Of a stretch of DNA of 64,000 nucleotides, positions 1-12,616 are shown in pieces. The notes below the pieces were generated by a model. It did no database searches, was not told the DNA's origin, and saw only the letters and a program-made list of their open reading frames with translations. Position numbers and translations under genes: made by a program. The stretch is from Ancistrus triradiatus. Its lineage: Eukaryota; Chordata; Actinopteri; Siluriformes; Loricariidae. Numbering within the stretch: the stretch's first letter is position 1; each line of letters opens with the position of its first letter. The DNA lies in NCBI GenBank assembly GCA_025084515.1, contig JAJAGP010002207.1, forward strand, positions 62,001-126,000, given 5' to 3'.

Positions 1-624
1 ACACTTCATATAATTAAATGCCATTTTTGCATTATGACACACAAGGGCTAACTGCTAAGGGCTATGAACATCAACTTGCTACAGCTGGAATCAGACATGT
101 ACACCAGCAAAGGTTTTTAATGTTACACCCTGCTTGGTACAAAGTTTATGAAATAAAAACCTGTTGGATATAACTTTTACATCAGTGATTTAGGTGGGCA
201 GTTTCCCTTTAAGTGCATTTATTTTAAAAGAAAGATGCACTTTTACAGATTTCTTAGTACTGCTTGTTCTTCTAATGGTACATTATAAATTCTTTTTGTG
301 TGTTGTATGTTCTTTATTGCAACAGAGACCAAGTTTTTTATGCTGATTTTTTTTAATGTCTTAATTATGGTTTTGTTGTCAATGATAAAGCTGCACAGAT
401 AAACGATCTCAAATAGGCACTGGGTCCCATATTCTTATGACTTCTAACCACTGATACAATAAAATGGTTTTATTCAATCGGAGCATGTGGTTCTGTATTT
501 TTTACTGTACCACTAGATTCTGTTTTCAGATTCTGCCTTCCATGTTGCATATCACGTTTTGTAAAATCTTAGAAAGCAGTCCCATGTATTTTCACAAATC
601 TTAATTTCAAATTTGCATTACATT
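1..624. other. AT-rich sequence, no gene recognised
   Basis: No coding frame, RNA gene or clear repeat is recognised here. It ends where the terminal sequence of the Tc1-like element at 625 begins. Confidence 0.5.
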
Positions 625-1262
625 CGCCGTCCACTTTAGTAGGTATTAAGTGCTCGTCAACAAATATCTAACCAGCCGATTACATGACAGCAACTTGATG
701 CATTTAGACATGTAGACATGGTCAAGACGACCTGCTAAAGTTCAAACCGAACATCAGAATGAGAATGAAAGGTGAGTTAAGTGATTTTGAACATGGAATG
801 ATTGATGGTGCTAGATGGGCTGTTCTGAGTATTTTAGAAGCTGCTGATCTACATGGATTTTCACGCACAGCCATCTCTAGGGTTTACGGAGAGTGATCTG
901 GGGAAAAAAGAAAATCTCTATTGAGTGGCAGTTCTCTGGGTAAAAATGCCTTGTTGATGCCAGAGGTTAGAGGAAAATGGAGAGGGGTTTGAGTTGATAT
1001 AAAGGCAAAAGTAACTCAAATAACCACTTGTTACAACTGAGGTATTCAGAAGAGCATCTGGACCCTTAAAGCAGATGGGCTACCGCAGCAGTAGACCACA
1101 CTGGGTAACAACAGGCAACTGAGGCTACAGTTCGCATGGGCTCACCCAAATTGTGTTACCAAACATTGCCTGCTCTGATGAGTCTTTCTGCTGTGACATT
1201 TTGATGGCAGACTCAGAATTTGGTGTAAACAACATGAAAGCAAGAATCCATCCTGCCTTGTA

Positions 1263-2790
1263 CAGTCATGGCCGCAAGTGTTGGAACCCCTGAAGTTTTT
1301 CCAGAAAATGAAGTATTCCTCCCGGAAAATTATTGGAATTACACATATTTTGTTATACATATGTTTATTTACTTTGTGTGCATTGGAATAACACAAAAAA
1401 CAGAGCAAAAAAGCCAACATTTATATTATTTCACGCAAAACGAAAAAAAATGGGCTGGACAGAATTGTTGGCACCCTCAATATTTGGAAAAAATAACTGA
1501 AATCAATCGCTTCCTATAACCATCAACAAGCTTGTTACACCTCTCAACTGGAATTTTGCATCACTCTTCTTTTGCAAACTGCTCCAGGTCTCTCATATTT
1601 GATGGGTGCTTTCTCCTAACAGTAATTTTAAGATCTCTCCACAGGTGTTCAATGGGATTTAGATCTGGACTCATTGCTGGCCACTCCAGAACTCTCCAGC
1701 GCTTTGTTTCCATCCATTTCTGGGTGCTTTTTGAAGTATGTTTAGAGTCATTGTCCTGCTGGAAGATCCATGACTTAGGACGCAAACCCACTTTTCTGAC
1801 ACTGGGCCCTACATTGCGACCAAAAATCCTTTGGTAATCTTCAGATTTTATGATGCCTTGCTCCTCAAAGGCTAGGCACCTAGTGCCAGAGTGTTGTTCT
1901 TTTTTTTGTAGGCCTCAATCCGTTTTTGGTAAACAGTAGAATTATGTGCTTTACCAAAAAGCTCTATCTTGGTCTTATTTATCCACAAGACATTTTCATA
2001 CAAGGATTTTGACTTGCGCATGTACAACTGCAGTCTTTTTAATGTCTCTGTGTCAGCAGTGGGGTCCTCCTGGGTCTCCTGGCATAGCGTTTCATTTCAT
2101 TCAAATGTTGACGGATAGTTCGCGCTGACAATGATGCACCTGAGCCTGCAGAACAGCTTGAATTTCTTTGGAGCTTGATTGGGGCTGCTTATCCACCATC
2201 CGGATTATCCTGCGTTGCAACCTTTTATCAATTTTTCCCTTTTGTCCACGTCCAGGGAGATTAGCTACAGTGCCATGGGTTGTAAACTTCCTGATTATGT
2301 TGTGCACTGTGGACAAAGGAGCATCAAGATCTCTGGAGATGGACTTGTAACCTTGAGATTGTTGGTATTTTTTCATAATGTTGGTTCTTAAGTCCTCAGA
2401 CAGTTCTCCATGCTTATTGTGGCACACACAGACACACAATGCAAAGACTGAGTCAACTTCTGTCCTTTTTATCTGGTTTCAGGTGTGTTTTTTTTATATT
2501 GCCCACACCTGTTACTTGCCACAGGTGAGTTTAAACAAGCATCACATGCTTGAAACAAAGTTATTTACCCATAATTTTGAAAAGGTGCCAATGATTTTGA
2601 CTGGCCCATTTTTGGAGTTTTGTGTGAAATAATTATGTCAAATTTGCCTTTTTTTTCTCTGCCTTTTTGTGTTGTTCCAGTACACACAAAGGAAATGAAC
2701 GTGTATATAACAAAACGTCATTGAAATAATTTTCTGGGAGAAATGCTTCATTTTATGGAAAAAATTTCAGGCCACTTTCGGCAATGACTG
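1263..2790 (-). mobile_element. Nested Tc1-like transposon with ~200-bp terminal inverted repeats
   Basis: The element starts CAGTCATGGCC after TA at 1261-1262 and ends GCAATGACTG before TA at 2791-2792, the TA duplication expected of Tc1/mariner. Inner repeat sections also match in inverted orientation (about 1440-1490 against 2580-2620), so the inverted repeats are about 200 bp long, as in IR/DR-type fish elements. Removing it restores continuity of the outer transposase, so it inserted later. Confidence 0.85.
1561..2439 (-). pseudogene. Tc1-like transposase remnant of the nested element
   Basis: The N-terminal segment (2439 to 2101) carries a paired-type helix-turn-helix: ELSEDLRTNIMKKYQQSQGY followed by SISRDLDAPLSTVHNI, then a GRGQKGK basic hook. 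The C-terminal segment (1791 to 1561) carries WIFQQDNDSKHTSKS and EWPAMSPDLNPIEHLW. This places the second catalytic Asp 34 residues before the Glu (DD34E). The middle of the protein, around 1800-2100, is in other frames or contains stops. The copy is inactive. Family assignment is firm; the subfamily is not assigned. Confidence 0.85.
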
Positions 2791-3123
2791 TATGTACAGT
2801 TCAGGCTGGCGGTGGTGGTATAATGGTGTGGGGGATATTTTCTTGCCACACTTTTGGACCTTAATTCCAACTGAGCATCGTTTAAATGCCACAGCCGTCC
2901 TGATTATTGTTGCTGAACACGTCCATCTCTTTAAGACCACAGTGTACCATCATCTGATGGCTACGTCCAGCAGGATAATGTGCAATGTCGCAAAGCTCAA
3001 ATCATCTCATACTGGTTTCTAGAACATGGCAAGGAGTTCACTGTACCCAAATGGCCTCCACAGTCACAAGATCTCAATCTAATAGAGCACCTTTGGGATG
3101 TGATGGAATGGGAAATTCACATC

Positions 3124-3436
3124 ATGGTCAAGTCAAGTCAGATTTATTTATATAGCGCTTTTTACAATGGAGCATTGTCTCAAAGCAACTTTACAAGTTT
3201 AGATTATCTCCTAATAACTACGTCCAATCCCAAATTGAGCAAGCCTAGGGCGAAAGTGGCAAGGAAAAACTCCCTAGTTCTAGGAAGAAACCTTGGGAGG
3301 ACCAAGACTCAAAAAGGGACCCAACCTCCTTGGGCGGCGTAGATGATAAATCTAAGAGCGAAACTAAAGTCATGGAGTCAAAGTTCGCATAAAATGTGAA
3401 GTATGCACATCGACATTAAGTGGCCCGGGTATGATG
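3124..3436 (-). repeat. Orphan 3' tail of the L2-type LINE
   Basis: It begins with the tail motif gtcaagtcaagtcag, then tttatttatatagcgctttt, and matches the 3' end of the large LINE at 37165. It interrupts the outer Tc1-like element. The short length fits a 5'-truncated LINE insertion. Confidence 0.8.
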
Positions 3437-3699
3437 ATGTGCATGGATGTGCAGCCATAAAATCTGCAGCAATTGCGTGATGCTATCATGCGTATATGGA
3501 CCAAAATGTCTGAAGAATGTTTCCAGCACCATTTTGAGTCTGTGCTACAATTAATTAAGGCAGGTCTGGAGGCTAAAGGGGGTCCAACTCAGTACTAGCG
3601 ATGTGTACCGAATAAAGTGGCTGGTGAGTGTATGTCTGCATTAAAACATTATTCTTTTTATATTCATTAGTGGATATATATATCCAATATCCAATATTG

Positions 3700-3835
3700 G
3701 AGTATTGGAAATTGGACCAAAATATGTTTCCAGCTTGTTGTTGAAGCTACTCCATGAAGAATGAAGGCAGTTCTGAAGGTAAACGGGTATTAGCAAGGTA
3801 TTAGCAACCTACTAAAGTGGCCGGTGAGTGTATAT
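3700..3835 (+). repeat. Second partial copy of the Tc1-like 3' end
   Basis: The stretch ending cctactaaagtggccggtga repeats, with divergence, the end of the outer element at 3500-3626. It is either a tandem duplication or an independent truncated insertion. 3836-4218 holds nothing recognised. Confidence 0.5.
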
Positions 3836-4218
3836 AACATTAAAGGTCCAATAGCTCATAAAGGTGCACTGGACAGGTTTATGATATAATACAATTCAGA
3901 AATATATTATGGCCACCGTTTGCTGTAGAAATATACTTCAAAAGTATTGCAAATGTGAAACCATGATCCACAGTAATTGTACACATTAAACGTTTATTGT
4001 AATACATTTCTTCAGTGTTTACCCTGTCTTTTCCTATGTGTGCTTTACCATGTGTCCTTCATAAGCTTTGATATATGTGAATCATGCACTGTGATATTCG
4101 ATTAAGAGCTGTTAGATTCTACTGTTGGCTTTTTTATGAAATTGCATTTTGTTGTCCATTGTGGATGTTATCTGAACAACATATATATTATACACACTTA
4201 GCAATGATATGTAAAATA

Positions 4219-5728
4219 CAGTGGTGCTTGAAAGTTTGTGAACCCTTTAGAATTTTCTATATTTCTGAATAAATGTGACCTAAAACATCATTCAACATTT
4301 TCACAAGTCCAAAAAGTTGATAAAGAGAACCCAGTTAAATAAATGAGACAAAAATATTATACATGGTCATTTATATATTGAGAAAAATGATCCAATATTA
4401 CATATTAGCGAGTGGCAAAGGTATGTGAACCTTTGCTTTCAGTATCTGGTGTGAAGCAATAACTGTGCAGCAATAACTGCAACTAAACGTTTCCGATAAC
4501 TGTTGATCAGTCCTGCACACTGGCTTGGAGCAATTTTAACCCATTCCTAAAGAACAGCTTCAGCTCTGGGATGTTGGTGGGTTTCCTAACATTAACTGCT
4601 CAGGTCCTTCCACAGCATTTCCAATGGATTAAGGTCAGGGCTTTGACTTGGCATTAACTTCATTCTTCTTTAACCATTCTTTGGTAGAATGACTTGTGTG
4701 CTTCTCTTGAGATTCAGTTCATTGACAGATGTCCTGACATTTTCCTTTAGAGTTATCTGATATAATTCAGAATTCATTGTTCCATCAATGATGGCAAGCC
4801 ATCCTGGCCCAGATGCAGCAAAACAGGCCCAAACCATGACACTACCATCACCATGTTTCACAGATGGGATAAGGTTCTTATGCTGGAATGCAGTGTTTTC
4901 CTTTGTCAAAACATAATGCTTTTCTTTTAAACCAGAAAGTTCTATTTTGGTCTCATCTGTCCACAAAACATTCTTCTAATAGCCTTCTGGCTTGTCCACA
5001 TGATCTTTAGCAAACTGCAGATGAGCAGCAATGTTCTTTTTGGCGAGCAGTGGCTTTCTGCTTGCAATCCATTGTTGTTCAGTGTTCTTCTGATGGTGGA
5101 CGCATGAACATTAAATTTAGCTAATGTGGGAAAGGTCTTCAGTTGCTTAGACGTTACCATGTGGTCCTTTGTGACCTCGCCAAATATTACACGCCTTGCT
5201 CTTGGAGTGATCTTTGTTGGTCGACCACTCTTGGGGAGGGTAACAATGGTCTTGAATTTCCTCCATTCGTACACAATCTGTCTGACTGTGGATTGGTGGA
5301 GTCCAAACTCTTTAGAGATGGTTTTGTAACCTTTTCCAGCCTGAAGAGAATCAACAACTCTTTTTCTGAGGTCCTCTGAAATCTTCTTTGTTCCTGCCAT
5401 GATACACTTACACAAACGTGTGTTATGAAGAGCCAACTTTGATAGATCCATGTTCTTTAAATAAAACAGGGTCCTCACATACACCTTGTTGTCATCCCAT
5501 TGATTGAAAACACCTGACTCTAATTTCATCTTCAAATTAACTGCTAATCCTAGAGGTTCACATACTTTTGCCCCTCACTAATATGTAATATTGGATCATT
5601 TTAACTGGGTTCTGTTTATCTACTTTTAGGACTTGTGTAAAAATCTGATAATGTTTTAGGTCATATTTATGTAGAAATATTGAAAATTAACAAACTTTCA
5701 AGGGTTCACAAACTTTCAAGCACCACTG
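4219..5728 (-). mobile_element. Tc1-like transposon, nearly full length, ~1.5 kb
   Basis: Ends read CAGTGGTGCTTGAAAGTTTG at the left and its inverse at the right, flanked by TA at 4217-4218 and 5729-5730. Long subterminal inverted repeats are visible (for example gtgaacc...tctatatttctg against the region 5640-5710). It carries a broken - strand transposase. A deleted relative lies at 13352-13868. Confidence 0.88.
4640..5400 (-). pseudogene. Tc1-like transposase, frame-broken
   Basis: Reading from a Met codon at 5400, the protein starts MAGTKKISEDLRKRVVDSLQ. It has the helix-turn-helix pair SISKEFGLHQ-type/STVRQIVYEW and the basic GRPTK hook, then the second DNA-binding helix region (HASTIRRTLNNNGL). 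A frameshift near 4950-4970 separates this from the catalytic part: MWTDETKIEL, with the first Asp, and GSVMVWACFAASGPG. The segment that should carry the second catalytic Asp is deleted or scrambled around 4670-4690; SPDLN-type sequence is faint beyond it. No active enzyme could be made. Confidence 0.8.
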
Positions 5729-5730
5729 TA

Positions 5731-6061
5731 TTCTATCTGGTATTGACTAGCTAGCCAAGATCCTGCAGTATTTTCTGTACATGTATTTATTTAACATCTG
5801 CATTGACCCCTACATATTGATTTTTGTTTTCTATTTTTTTTTAATTTTTTTATCTCATCTCTCTGTAGAGGTGTGTGGCTAAGCCTCTCCTTACATTGTG
5901 CTCTTTCTCTCTCTTTCTCAGAAACACACACTTTTTTTTTTTTTACACTTGTTGTATTTATGACACAAGCAGATGTCTCACAAGAAAGCAGGGATCACAT
6001 TTTGTGCAGAAACTCAGGGGTACACTAGGCCGCACGTTTAAATTATAAGGTTAATTAATTA
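5731..6061. other. No gene; T-rich runs
   Basis: It contains poly-T and CT-rich tracts (5825-5950) and nothing coding. Confidence 0.5.
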
Positions 6062-6612
6062 CAGTCCCAAATCAGAAAAAGTTGGGACAGTATGGACAAT
6101 TCAGATAAAAATGAACACTGTGTATCTTATATTTACTTTGATTTTTATTTGACTACGTTCAGTTTGAACCCAAGCTATTTCATGTTTTGTCATACTAAGG
6201 CATGAAGAGGGAACAGGTCAGGTACTGGACTGGCTTGTCTGCAGTCCTGATCTGTCCCCAATATAAAAGGGGAAAAAAATGAGACCCAACGACAACCCCA
6301 TACTGTTGCACATCTTAAGACATGTTTACAGGATGAATGGGACAATAACACTTGAAACACTAAATCGCTTGGTATCCTCACTGCCAAAACCTGTTTTAAG
6401 TGTAGTGAGAGGGAATGGCAACATTAGGAAGTTGTAAATGTTTTACCAACCCAACCCCATTTTTTAAAAATGTTTTGCAGGCATGAAATGCAGGAATGGA
6501 TGCATATAGAGAAAATGAAGTTGACCACACAAAACATTAACTATTTTGGGTCCATACTGTTTGCAATGAAATAAAAGTCAAAGTAAATATCTGTGGTGTG
6601 ATTAGGTCATTA
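6062..6612. mobile_element. Short non-autonomous Tc1-like element
   Basis: The left terminus (ccaaatcagaaaaagttggg) is the same as that of the larger elements at 17195 and 23359. The right part (about 6545-6600) carries the inverse subterminal sequence gcaatgaaataaaagtcaaagtaaat. Only about 550 bp lie between, without transposase, so this is an internally deleted derivative. The right terminus is eroded and its exact end is uncertain. Confidence 0.65.
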
Positions 6613-8837
6613 TCTTTATTATTCACGAGCTTAATAACCTTATCACACCATGGACATATATGTGAAGTTGGACATTATTTGGCATAAACCTGTAATTGTG
6701 GTTTTACTGTTCATGTGAATTAGTCTTAATTAGAACAAACAAAATTGTTTGATGTTTGCCAATAGTGGATGTAAGTGCTAGTTTCTGAATTAGCTGATAA
6801 TTATGCATTAATTTCATTTAATGAGGTACCTCTGAAGTAGCAAGACTCAAACTCTTCTGCAGATCTAAATCAGCGGCCTTTTATTGTCCGTAGATATGCC
6901 TGTTAGGAGGTTTATACTACAGCAATATTTACGTTTTTGTTACCACCATCCATGCATGGATTTTAATCGCTGTTTTATTACGTTTGAAGCATGAAAACCT
7001 GGGAGGCAGCAAGAGATGTCACTTGTTAACAGGGAAATCAATATGCGTCACACCAGCATCTTTGTGCAACACAGACCCAGCTCTCATCACCAAGGTAACT
7101 CATAAGCCCCCTATCAAGGTGGAAACTCAAGAGCCAGAATGGAACCCGGCAGCAAGATATTTCACCAAGTCGACACCACGGAAGCCAAGACTCTTTGCCA
7201 GTTTTAAATGTGATTCAAACTAAATTGACGAACTGAGCTTTGTTTTCCGCCTCCAGTAAAGTTTCAGCTGCATTTCAAATTGTCAACGGCTCATGCACCT
7301 GGGTGTTAGCCTGGGGTGGATTCTCGCCACAGGCTTCCATTGTGGTTTGTCTGTTCCGGAGTTTCCACCTTGCCAGAGGACATCTGTGTTGGGTCTGTGG
7401 TGTGCCAGCATGATTGCAGAGGAGAATCCTGAAAAATACAAATCCAGCAACAAACTGTAACATGTACACCAACGGATCGCCTTCAAGAAAAGGAAAAATG
7501 TCTTTAGAGACTAACTTCTGAAGAGAAAGCTGCAGGGTTGGATTTCATACTTCTAGAACACCTACAGGGTTCAGTCTTAGAAGCTGCTTGTATTCTGCTT
7601 CTTATTAACCAGCTGATCCCAAACCCATTCAGGGATGTTGACGCCTTCACTCTAGGGTGACAAGTCAGTTGTTCTGAGAACACCAGCAGCTTGTGTGTTG
7701 GACTGATAGCAGTGGTGTTTCATTTCAGCTGTGGGGGGTGCACACTGCTCACACTACCCAACCTAACGCATCATATGAGTAGTGTTTGATGTGAAATAAC
7801 ATAGGATATTCTACACAATGAATGGCAAAAATCGCTATTCAATATATCAAACACTGTACCTTGAATATGAATATACATTTCATTTTCATGGATATTTTTG
7901 GCGAGAGGTGAGTTTAGCGACTTAATGAGGTTCCAGAAAAATAGACAAAGTGACATTCATACCTGATGCTGACATAATGTGTTTTACTGAGCAGACAGCG
8001 TGATCGTACAATCACATTCACAATATACATAAATATGTACGTACATGTACAGTTCTATTCATTTATGCAAATTACAGAGAAATAGTCCGTAATTGACAAT
8101 TGTTTCTGTGACATGAAGTGCATAACATCCAGTCTGTGATGAATAACAGCAAAGTCATTATAAGTCTGTTCACTCCGCATCCATCTTGGTAATGTCAACC
8201 TATCTCTGAATGGGGAGACAGACCCATGTCTGAAACTGAAAGAGAAATTAACATTTAAAATGCGTATTGAATCACTGGTATAATCTGACAAAAATGATGC
8301 AACTTACTTGCGTTGTTGGGTTCAAATAACACAGAAAAATATATATATATTTTTTAAGGTTATTCTGACTATTGTGCATGTGCATCCCGCCACTACAAAG
8401 GGGCCAAGATTTGCCGCCCCTCTCTGAAAAACATTTACTAATTTGCTCATTGATTCTTTCTAATAACGGAGCGTAGTCAGTCCATTTCATATTTCAACTA
8501 GTGACCAGTCTCCTCCTCATATAACATTTCTGATTGACAGGAGCTGTCTATCAGCCGGCGTTGCAAGTTTAAAGTAGGATTAAAGTGCCACCTACCACCT
8601 TAGCAGGGTAGAATTTCATTACTGGCAGGACATTTGTCACATTTTAAGCTTAGCGAGAGGAGAGGTTGGCAGCTTTTCGGGGTAAAGTCCATCCTGCCAT
8701 CACAGAGATGCTAGAAATGTCTCTTATTATGACAGACAACACATTAAGCTTACCTTACTTTTAAATGTTTGAAAAGTGGAGCTAAAGTAACACGAACTGC
8801 ATTCCCCCTCGTGTCAGACAGCGTGAGGATGTTTGTT
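6613..8837. other. No gene recognised
   Basis: Short open frames exist (for example 6984-7223, +) but none resembles a known domain or has convincing splice context. No clear repeat family is recognised. Confidence 0.45.
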
Positions 8838-9110
8838 TCTTTGTTTGTGTGTTTGGTTTATTTAATGTCGCAATCAGCATCGATGACAATTTCAGTGACA
8901 TCTATATCTGACATCAAGATTAGTCAAATATATACACACAGGTTTGCCAATTATGTGTAATCAATTAACCTAAAGCATGTCTTTGGACTATGAGAAGAAA
9001 CCGGAGTACCTGGAGAACCCAGGCCACTCCACCCTGAGATCGAGGACCAAGGACATTCTTGCTGTGGGGCGATGGTGCTACCCACTGTCTGTATGAGGTT
9101 GCAATGACAT
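8838..9110. repeat. High-copy fish interspersed repeat
   Basis: It contains tggtttatttaatgtcgcaa, then catgtctttggactatgaga, then cttgctgtggggcgatggtg. The same order occurs at 35510-35820, and partial copies lie at 12395-12616 and 32870-33165. The class is familiar from fish genomes but I cannot assign its family. Confidence 0.6.
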
Positions 9111-10620
9111 GATAGAAAAACCAAGCTCAGAGATGCAGACCAGTCCAAATCAACCCAATGCTCTTTATTTTCACAGTCCTCCAATCCCATCTAGACTTTA
9201 CCTTTTTATCTGTAAGACTCTAACAGCTTATCTTACAGCTCTTGATTCATTGCTAGGAGGCTATGATCTAGGGGCGTGTGGAAAAAACAACTCTTAGATG
9301 CATTGTGAATCGGACGTGGACGATTCAGCATTGATTCAGAAAATTCAAAAATCAATTATTTAAATGTCCATTTATAACATAATGTTGACGAACAAACACA
9401 AAACAGAACCCAGAAGTGCAGCGCTACATGGACAGTCTGTGGTGTACACATAACACAGGCTCAACTCACACCAGTAAGCGCTATATAAACTTTCACTGAA
9501 CTCAGAAAGAGTGAAGCAAATTACACACTTTATCACAGCTTTTATTGCCAGGGATTTGTGTCTGTATTCAGTCGTTAAGAACCAGGGCTTTCGTTCTATG
9601 TTGCGCGATACTTTGAAGCCGCGATACAGCATCCCGTCTCAAAGATATTTCATGCTAACAATACATTAGAAAGCTTCAAAAAGGCTCTTGAAAAATACTT
9701 GTGAAAAGACTGAAGTCTGACATTCTCTCACATCTAAAGACAAGTCACAGACTTTTTAGTCACAGACTATGATTTTGCAAAGGCTTGAGGTCTTGGTCAC
9801 AATTTGCAAGAATCCCGCTGGATTCCTTTTGAATACAAACACCTAAAATAATAATAATAATCACTAATAAAAAACAGGATATTCAGCCACACAGGCTGTA
9901 AAATAATCATAGTGGCTTCTTAGGTACTGTAATGGTATGTTAAAATCAAATGAAAACACCACATTTCATTATTTTATGTATAATATTACATTTCTATGTT
10001 AATTTAGTACTTGAATTTTATGTATATTTATCATTTCTTATACACTTTGGAGTGCAGTAATTTGCATAGAACTCTGACAAATATACAAAAGAGTAAATAG
10101 CCCAAGTACATTTAGAAATAAATGTACCGCAATAAATTGAAGTGTTTCCCTTATGTAGTCAGTTATGTAGGTTTACTCATGTCTAACTGTAAAAATCACC
10201 TTTACCTGTGCCATCCAGATACACATAGAATTTCCTGTTTGCTGATGGAAACAGAGAGAGCTCACCTGTTGGTTGTTGACAATGTTCACATCACTGTTTT
10301 TGTCAAGACTTAAGCCAAGACTTATGATTATATTAAACACAGTTGATTTGAGAATCAAAAGTCAAGACGAGAAAAAGACTGACTTAAGACAGCTATCCTG
10401 ACCACCTTACACCAAACGATCGAGATGACGCGAGCATGACTCAACTGTAGAACTCAACTCAACTAATTTTATTCCCACCTTGTAAATTTGTCTGTGAGAG
10501 TGAAATCTCTTAAAGTCATTTGGTGTAAGGCTGGCATTACTGACACAGCGGTCCCTACAACCTACAATGAGATCAAAAGCCAAGTCATGGAATCACTGTG
10601 AGAAAAAATAAATCCTGTGT
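9111..10620. other. No gene recognised
   Basis: AT-rich sequence without a supported gene or an assigned repeat. Confidence 0.45.
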
Positions 10621-10731
<111 letters not shown>

Positions 10732-10741
10732 CATCAAGATG

Positions 10742-11508
10742 TCAGTTCATCTGAACATAAGGTTTTGTGCGAGAAATGTTTCGTCATTCATCTAAGTGAC
10801 TTCTTAGGTCTAAGCTATTTGGAAACTTCCATAATCTTATATACAGGACATTTTGGATCAGTGGTCAGGTTAATATGCAGATTGCCATGGTCATTAATGA
10901 CCCAATCCTTGAGGTGAACCAGTTTCTGGGGCAGGGTTGTTTTGTGGTTTGAAATGGATCGGGTACCCCAGCACCAACAGAGTAATATAGAGTATGCTGT
11001 TAAGTCCCGGGAGGATTGCCAGGAATTGGGGAAACCAAACAGCCACTGGCGAAATGGCTACCTCATCAAGCCAGGACTCTGCTGTTTACACTCACCTACA
11101 GGCCAGTGGCCACTCTTTCAAGGAGGAAGATGTGCAAATCCTTGATAGAGAGGGACGCTGGTTTGAAAGTCAAAGAAGCGGAGTCAAAGAAGCCATTTTT
11201 GTAAAAAGGGAACGTCCATTCCTGAACTGAGGAGGAGGCCTCAGAGTGCACCTCTCACCATCTTACAACACCGCAATCGCAGCTATTCCCCAATCCTGTG
11301 TGAATGGTGTACAAGGCGATCTGCATAATAAACTGATCACCGGTCCCATTGTTATGCAGTGCCACTGGTATCGGTAATTATGCAAATGTGCTGTATATAA
11401 AATTGGGGAAGTTTCCAACTAACTGAGACTGAAGAAGTCACTTCAATGAGTGACGAAACGTTTCTCCCACAAAACCTTATGTTCAGATGAACTGATTCCA
11501 TTTTCTGA
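10742..11508 (+). mobile_element. Penelope-like retroelement fragment with inverted terminal repeats
   Basis: A 14-bp direct repeat, GATGCATCAAGATG, flanks it at 10728-10741 and 11509-11522. The left end (tcagttcatctgaacataag) recurs inverted at the right end (11475-11495). The inverted similarity runs inward for roughly 150 bp, including tggaaacttcc and atatacag blocks. Between the arms lies the end of a Penelope/Neptune-type GIY-YIG endonuclease. Inverted pseudo-LTR arrangements and variable-length target duplications are established traits of Penelope-like elements. Confidence 0.8.
10994..11380 (+). pseudogene. Penelope-like endonuclease C-terminal fragment (GIY-YIG)
   Basis: The + frame reads QDSAVYTHLQASGHSF, then VQILDREGRWFE, then GVKEAIFVKRERPFLN. 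One in-frame TGA follows at 11228-11230, and then GGGLRVHLSPSYNT. This order matches the C-terminal part of the GIY-YIG endonuclease of Penelope/Neptune retroelements, which nicks target DNA to prime reverse transcription. The reverse transcriptase and most of the polyprotein are absent. A short insertion (SQRS) sits in the conserved RWFE-GVKEA motif. With the stop codon, the fragment is clearly non-functional. Confidence 0.8.
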
Positions 11509-11522
11509 GATGCATCAAGATG

Positions 11523-12394
11523 CCTCAATAATCAATTAAATGAGTGATAATCAAATTGCAGCACTCATAATCGTAATCAAATCTAATTGTGAGGCGCCTA
11601 TCGAGTCCCACCCCTACTAGCATCCTTTCTGCCATGCCGGGCGAGAGATGAGTGTTTAATGGCAGGCCTCCTGTGAGCAGGAATTATTGGGGGGTACACG
11701 TTACACTCCTCTTAACTTTGAGGGGGCACAAGTCATTATCATCATTATCAGTGTTCATGACGCCATTAGTTAACAAACCATGTCTTAAATTTAGATGTAC
11801 AGTTTGTCTTCTGGTGCAATTGTGCTTCTTTTTTTAATGCATTTTCTCTCAGTACCTGTCTCTGCAGCTATTCACTTCACTTCAGGCCCATAGCTCTGAG
11901 CTGCCTTTTCACAGTGAAAGTATTGACAAACACATTTTTATCCAGTGTAAAGCTAGAGTGGAGCTTGATTTTCTGTCAAAGATGAAAGTACCATTTATCT
12001 TATGGTCCCAGTGTTGGTGTTACAATGGGTCTTGAACAGTTGTTAGAATCATTTGATATTTTTAAGTTCAGTTTAGAGAAACCACTGTTTTCACTTATTT
12101 TTCTTTGTAACCTTCCTTATGCAATTGAATGCAATCTAGTTTCTTCAGAAATATCTGCTATAACCCTTTTAGATGCTTATAAGAGAATTTGTAAGGCAGC
12201 TAAGATGTTTTTGGGACGTTAGTTGTGTGAATGTTGTGCCTTTAAAGGAAAGCATTTTTCATTGATGCTTTGACAACATCTTTTGTTGTGAGATCACAGC
12301 TGTAACTTGGTTGTGGGTTAGAAAGGACATGAGAGTTAAATTGGCAGAAAAGTAATGGGCAAGGACATTCATTCATTCATTTTGAAACCTGCTT
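11523..12394. other. No gene recognised
   Basis: No repeat or domain is recognised. A 65-codon frame at 12025-12222 has no identifiable homology. Confidence 0.45.
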
Positions 12395-12616
12395 AATCAA
12401 GTTCAGGGTGATGGACACATACACACCTGGACACTTGTAGAATATCAACTGACCTAGGACTTGTCTTTGGAATACGTTAACAAACCACAGTACTCGGGGA
12501 AACTCATGCAGACATGGGGAGAATATGCAAACTACAGGTAGAGTCTCGACCTGTAATCAAAACAGATGCTTTGGATCTCGGGAGCTTTGTAGCACTAATC
12601 ATTGTGCCACCCTGCC
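12395..12616. repeat. Diverged interspersed repeat fragment
   Basis: Blocks gacatggggagaatatgcaa and gttaacaaaccacagtactc belong to the class of the copies at 8838 and 35510, followed by a tgccaccctgcc end. 12617-13050 holds nothing recognised. Confidence 0.5.

Larger units (their letters stand above)
759..3598 (+). pseudogene. Broken Tc1-like transposase of the outer element
   Basis: A DDE transposase of the Tc1/mariner superfamily normally binds the terminal repeats and performs cut-and-paste transposition. From 759 the frame reads a helix-turn-helix start (LSDFEHGMIDGARWAVLS, then FSRTAISRVYGE). After stops and frameshifts, a SDES-type catalytic region lies near 1175. Reading resumes after the nested element at 2793 with a GGGIMVWG-type core. 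At about 3040-3120 it shows PPQSQDLNLIEHLWD, the block carrying the third catalytic residue. The C-terminal part continues after the LINE tail, from 3437 to a stop at 3596-3598. Many stops and two insertions mean no product. Confidence 0.7.
625..3626 (+). mobile_element. Degenerate Tc1-like DNA transposon, host of nested insertions
   Basis: The left end (gtccactttagtaggta, about 629) and the right end (aataaagtggctggtgagtg, about 3610) form the inverted ends of a common teleost Tc1-like family. Between them, broken + strand transposase can be followed in pieces. The element is split twice: a second Tc1-like element fills 1263-2790, and an L2 LINE 3' tail fills 3124-3436. Element boundaries are approximate because the ends are diverged. 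It is certainly immobile. Confidence 0.7.

Noticed and set aside
7033..7094. Possible small exon with aag|gtaact donor
   Set aside because: 62 bp, not phase-compatible with anything nearby, and no recognisable protein.
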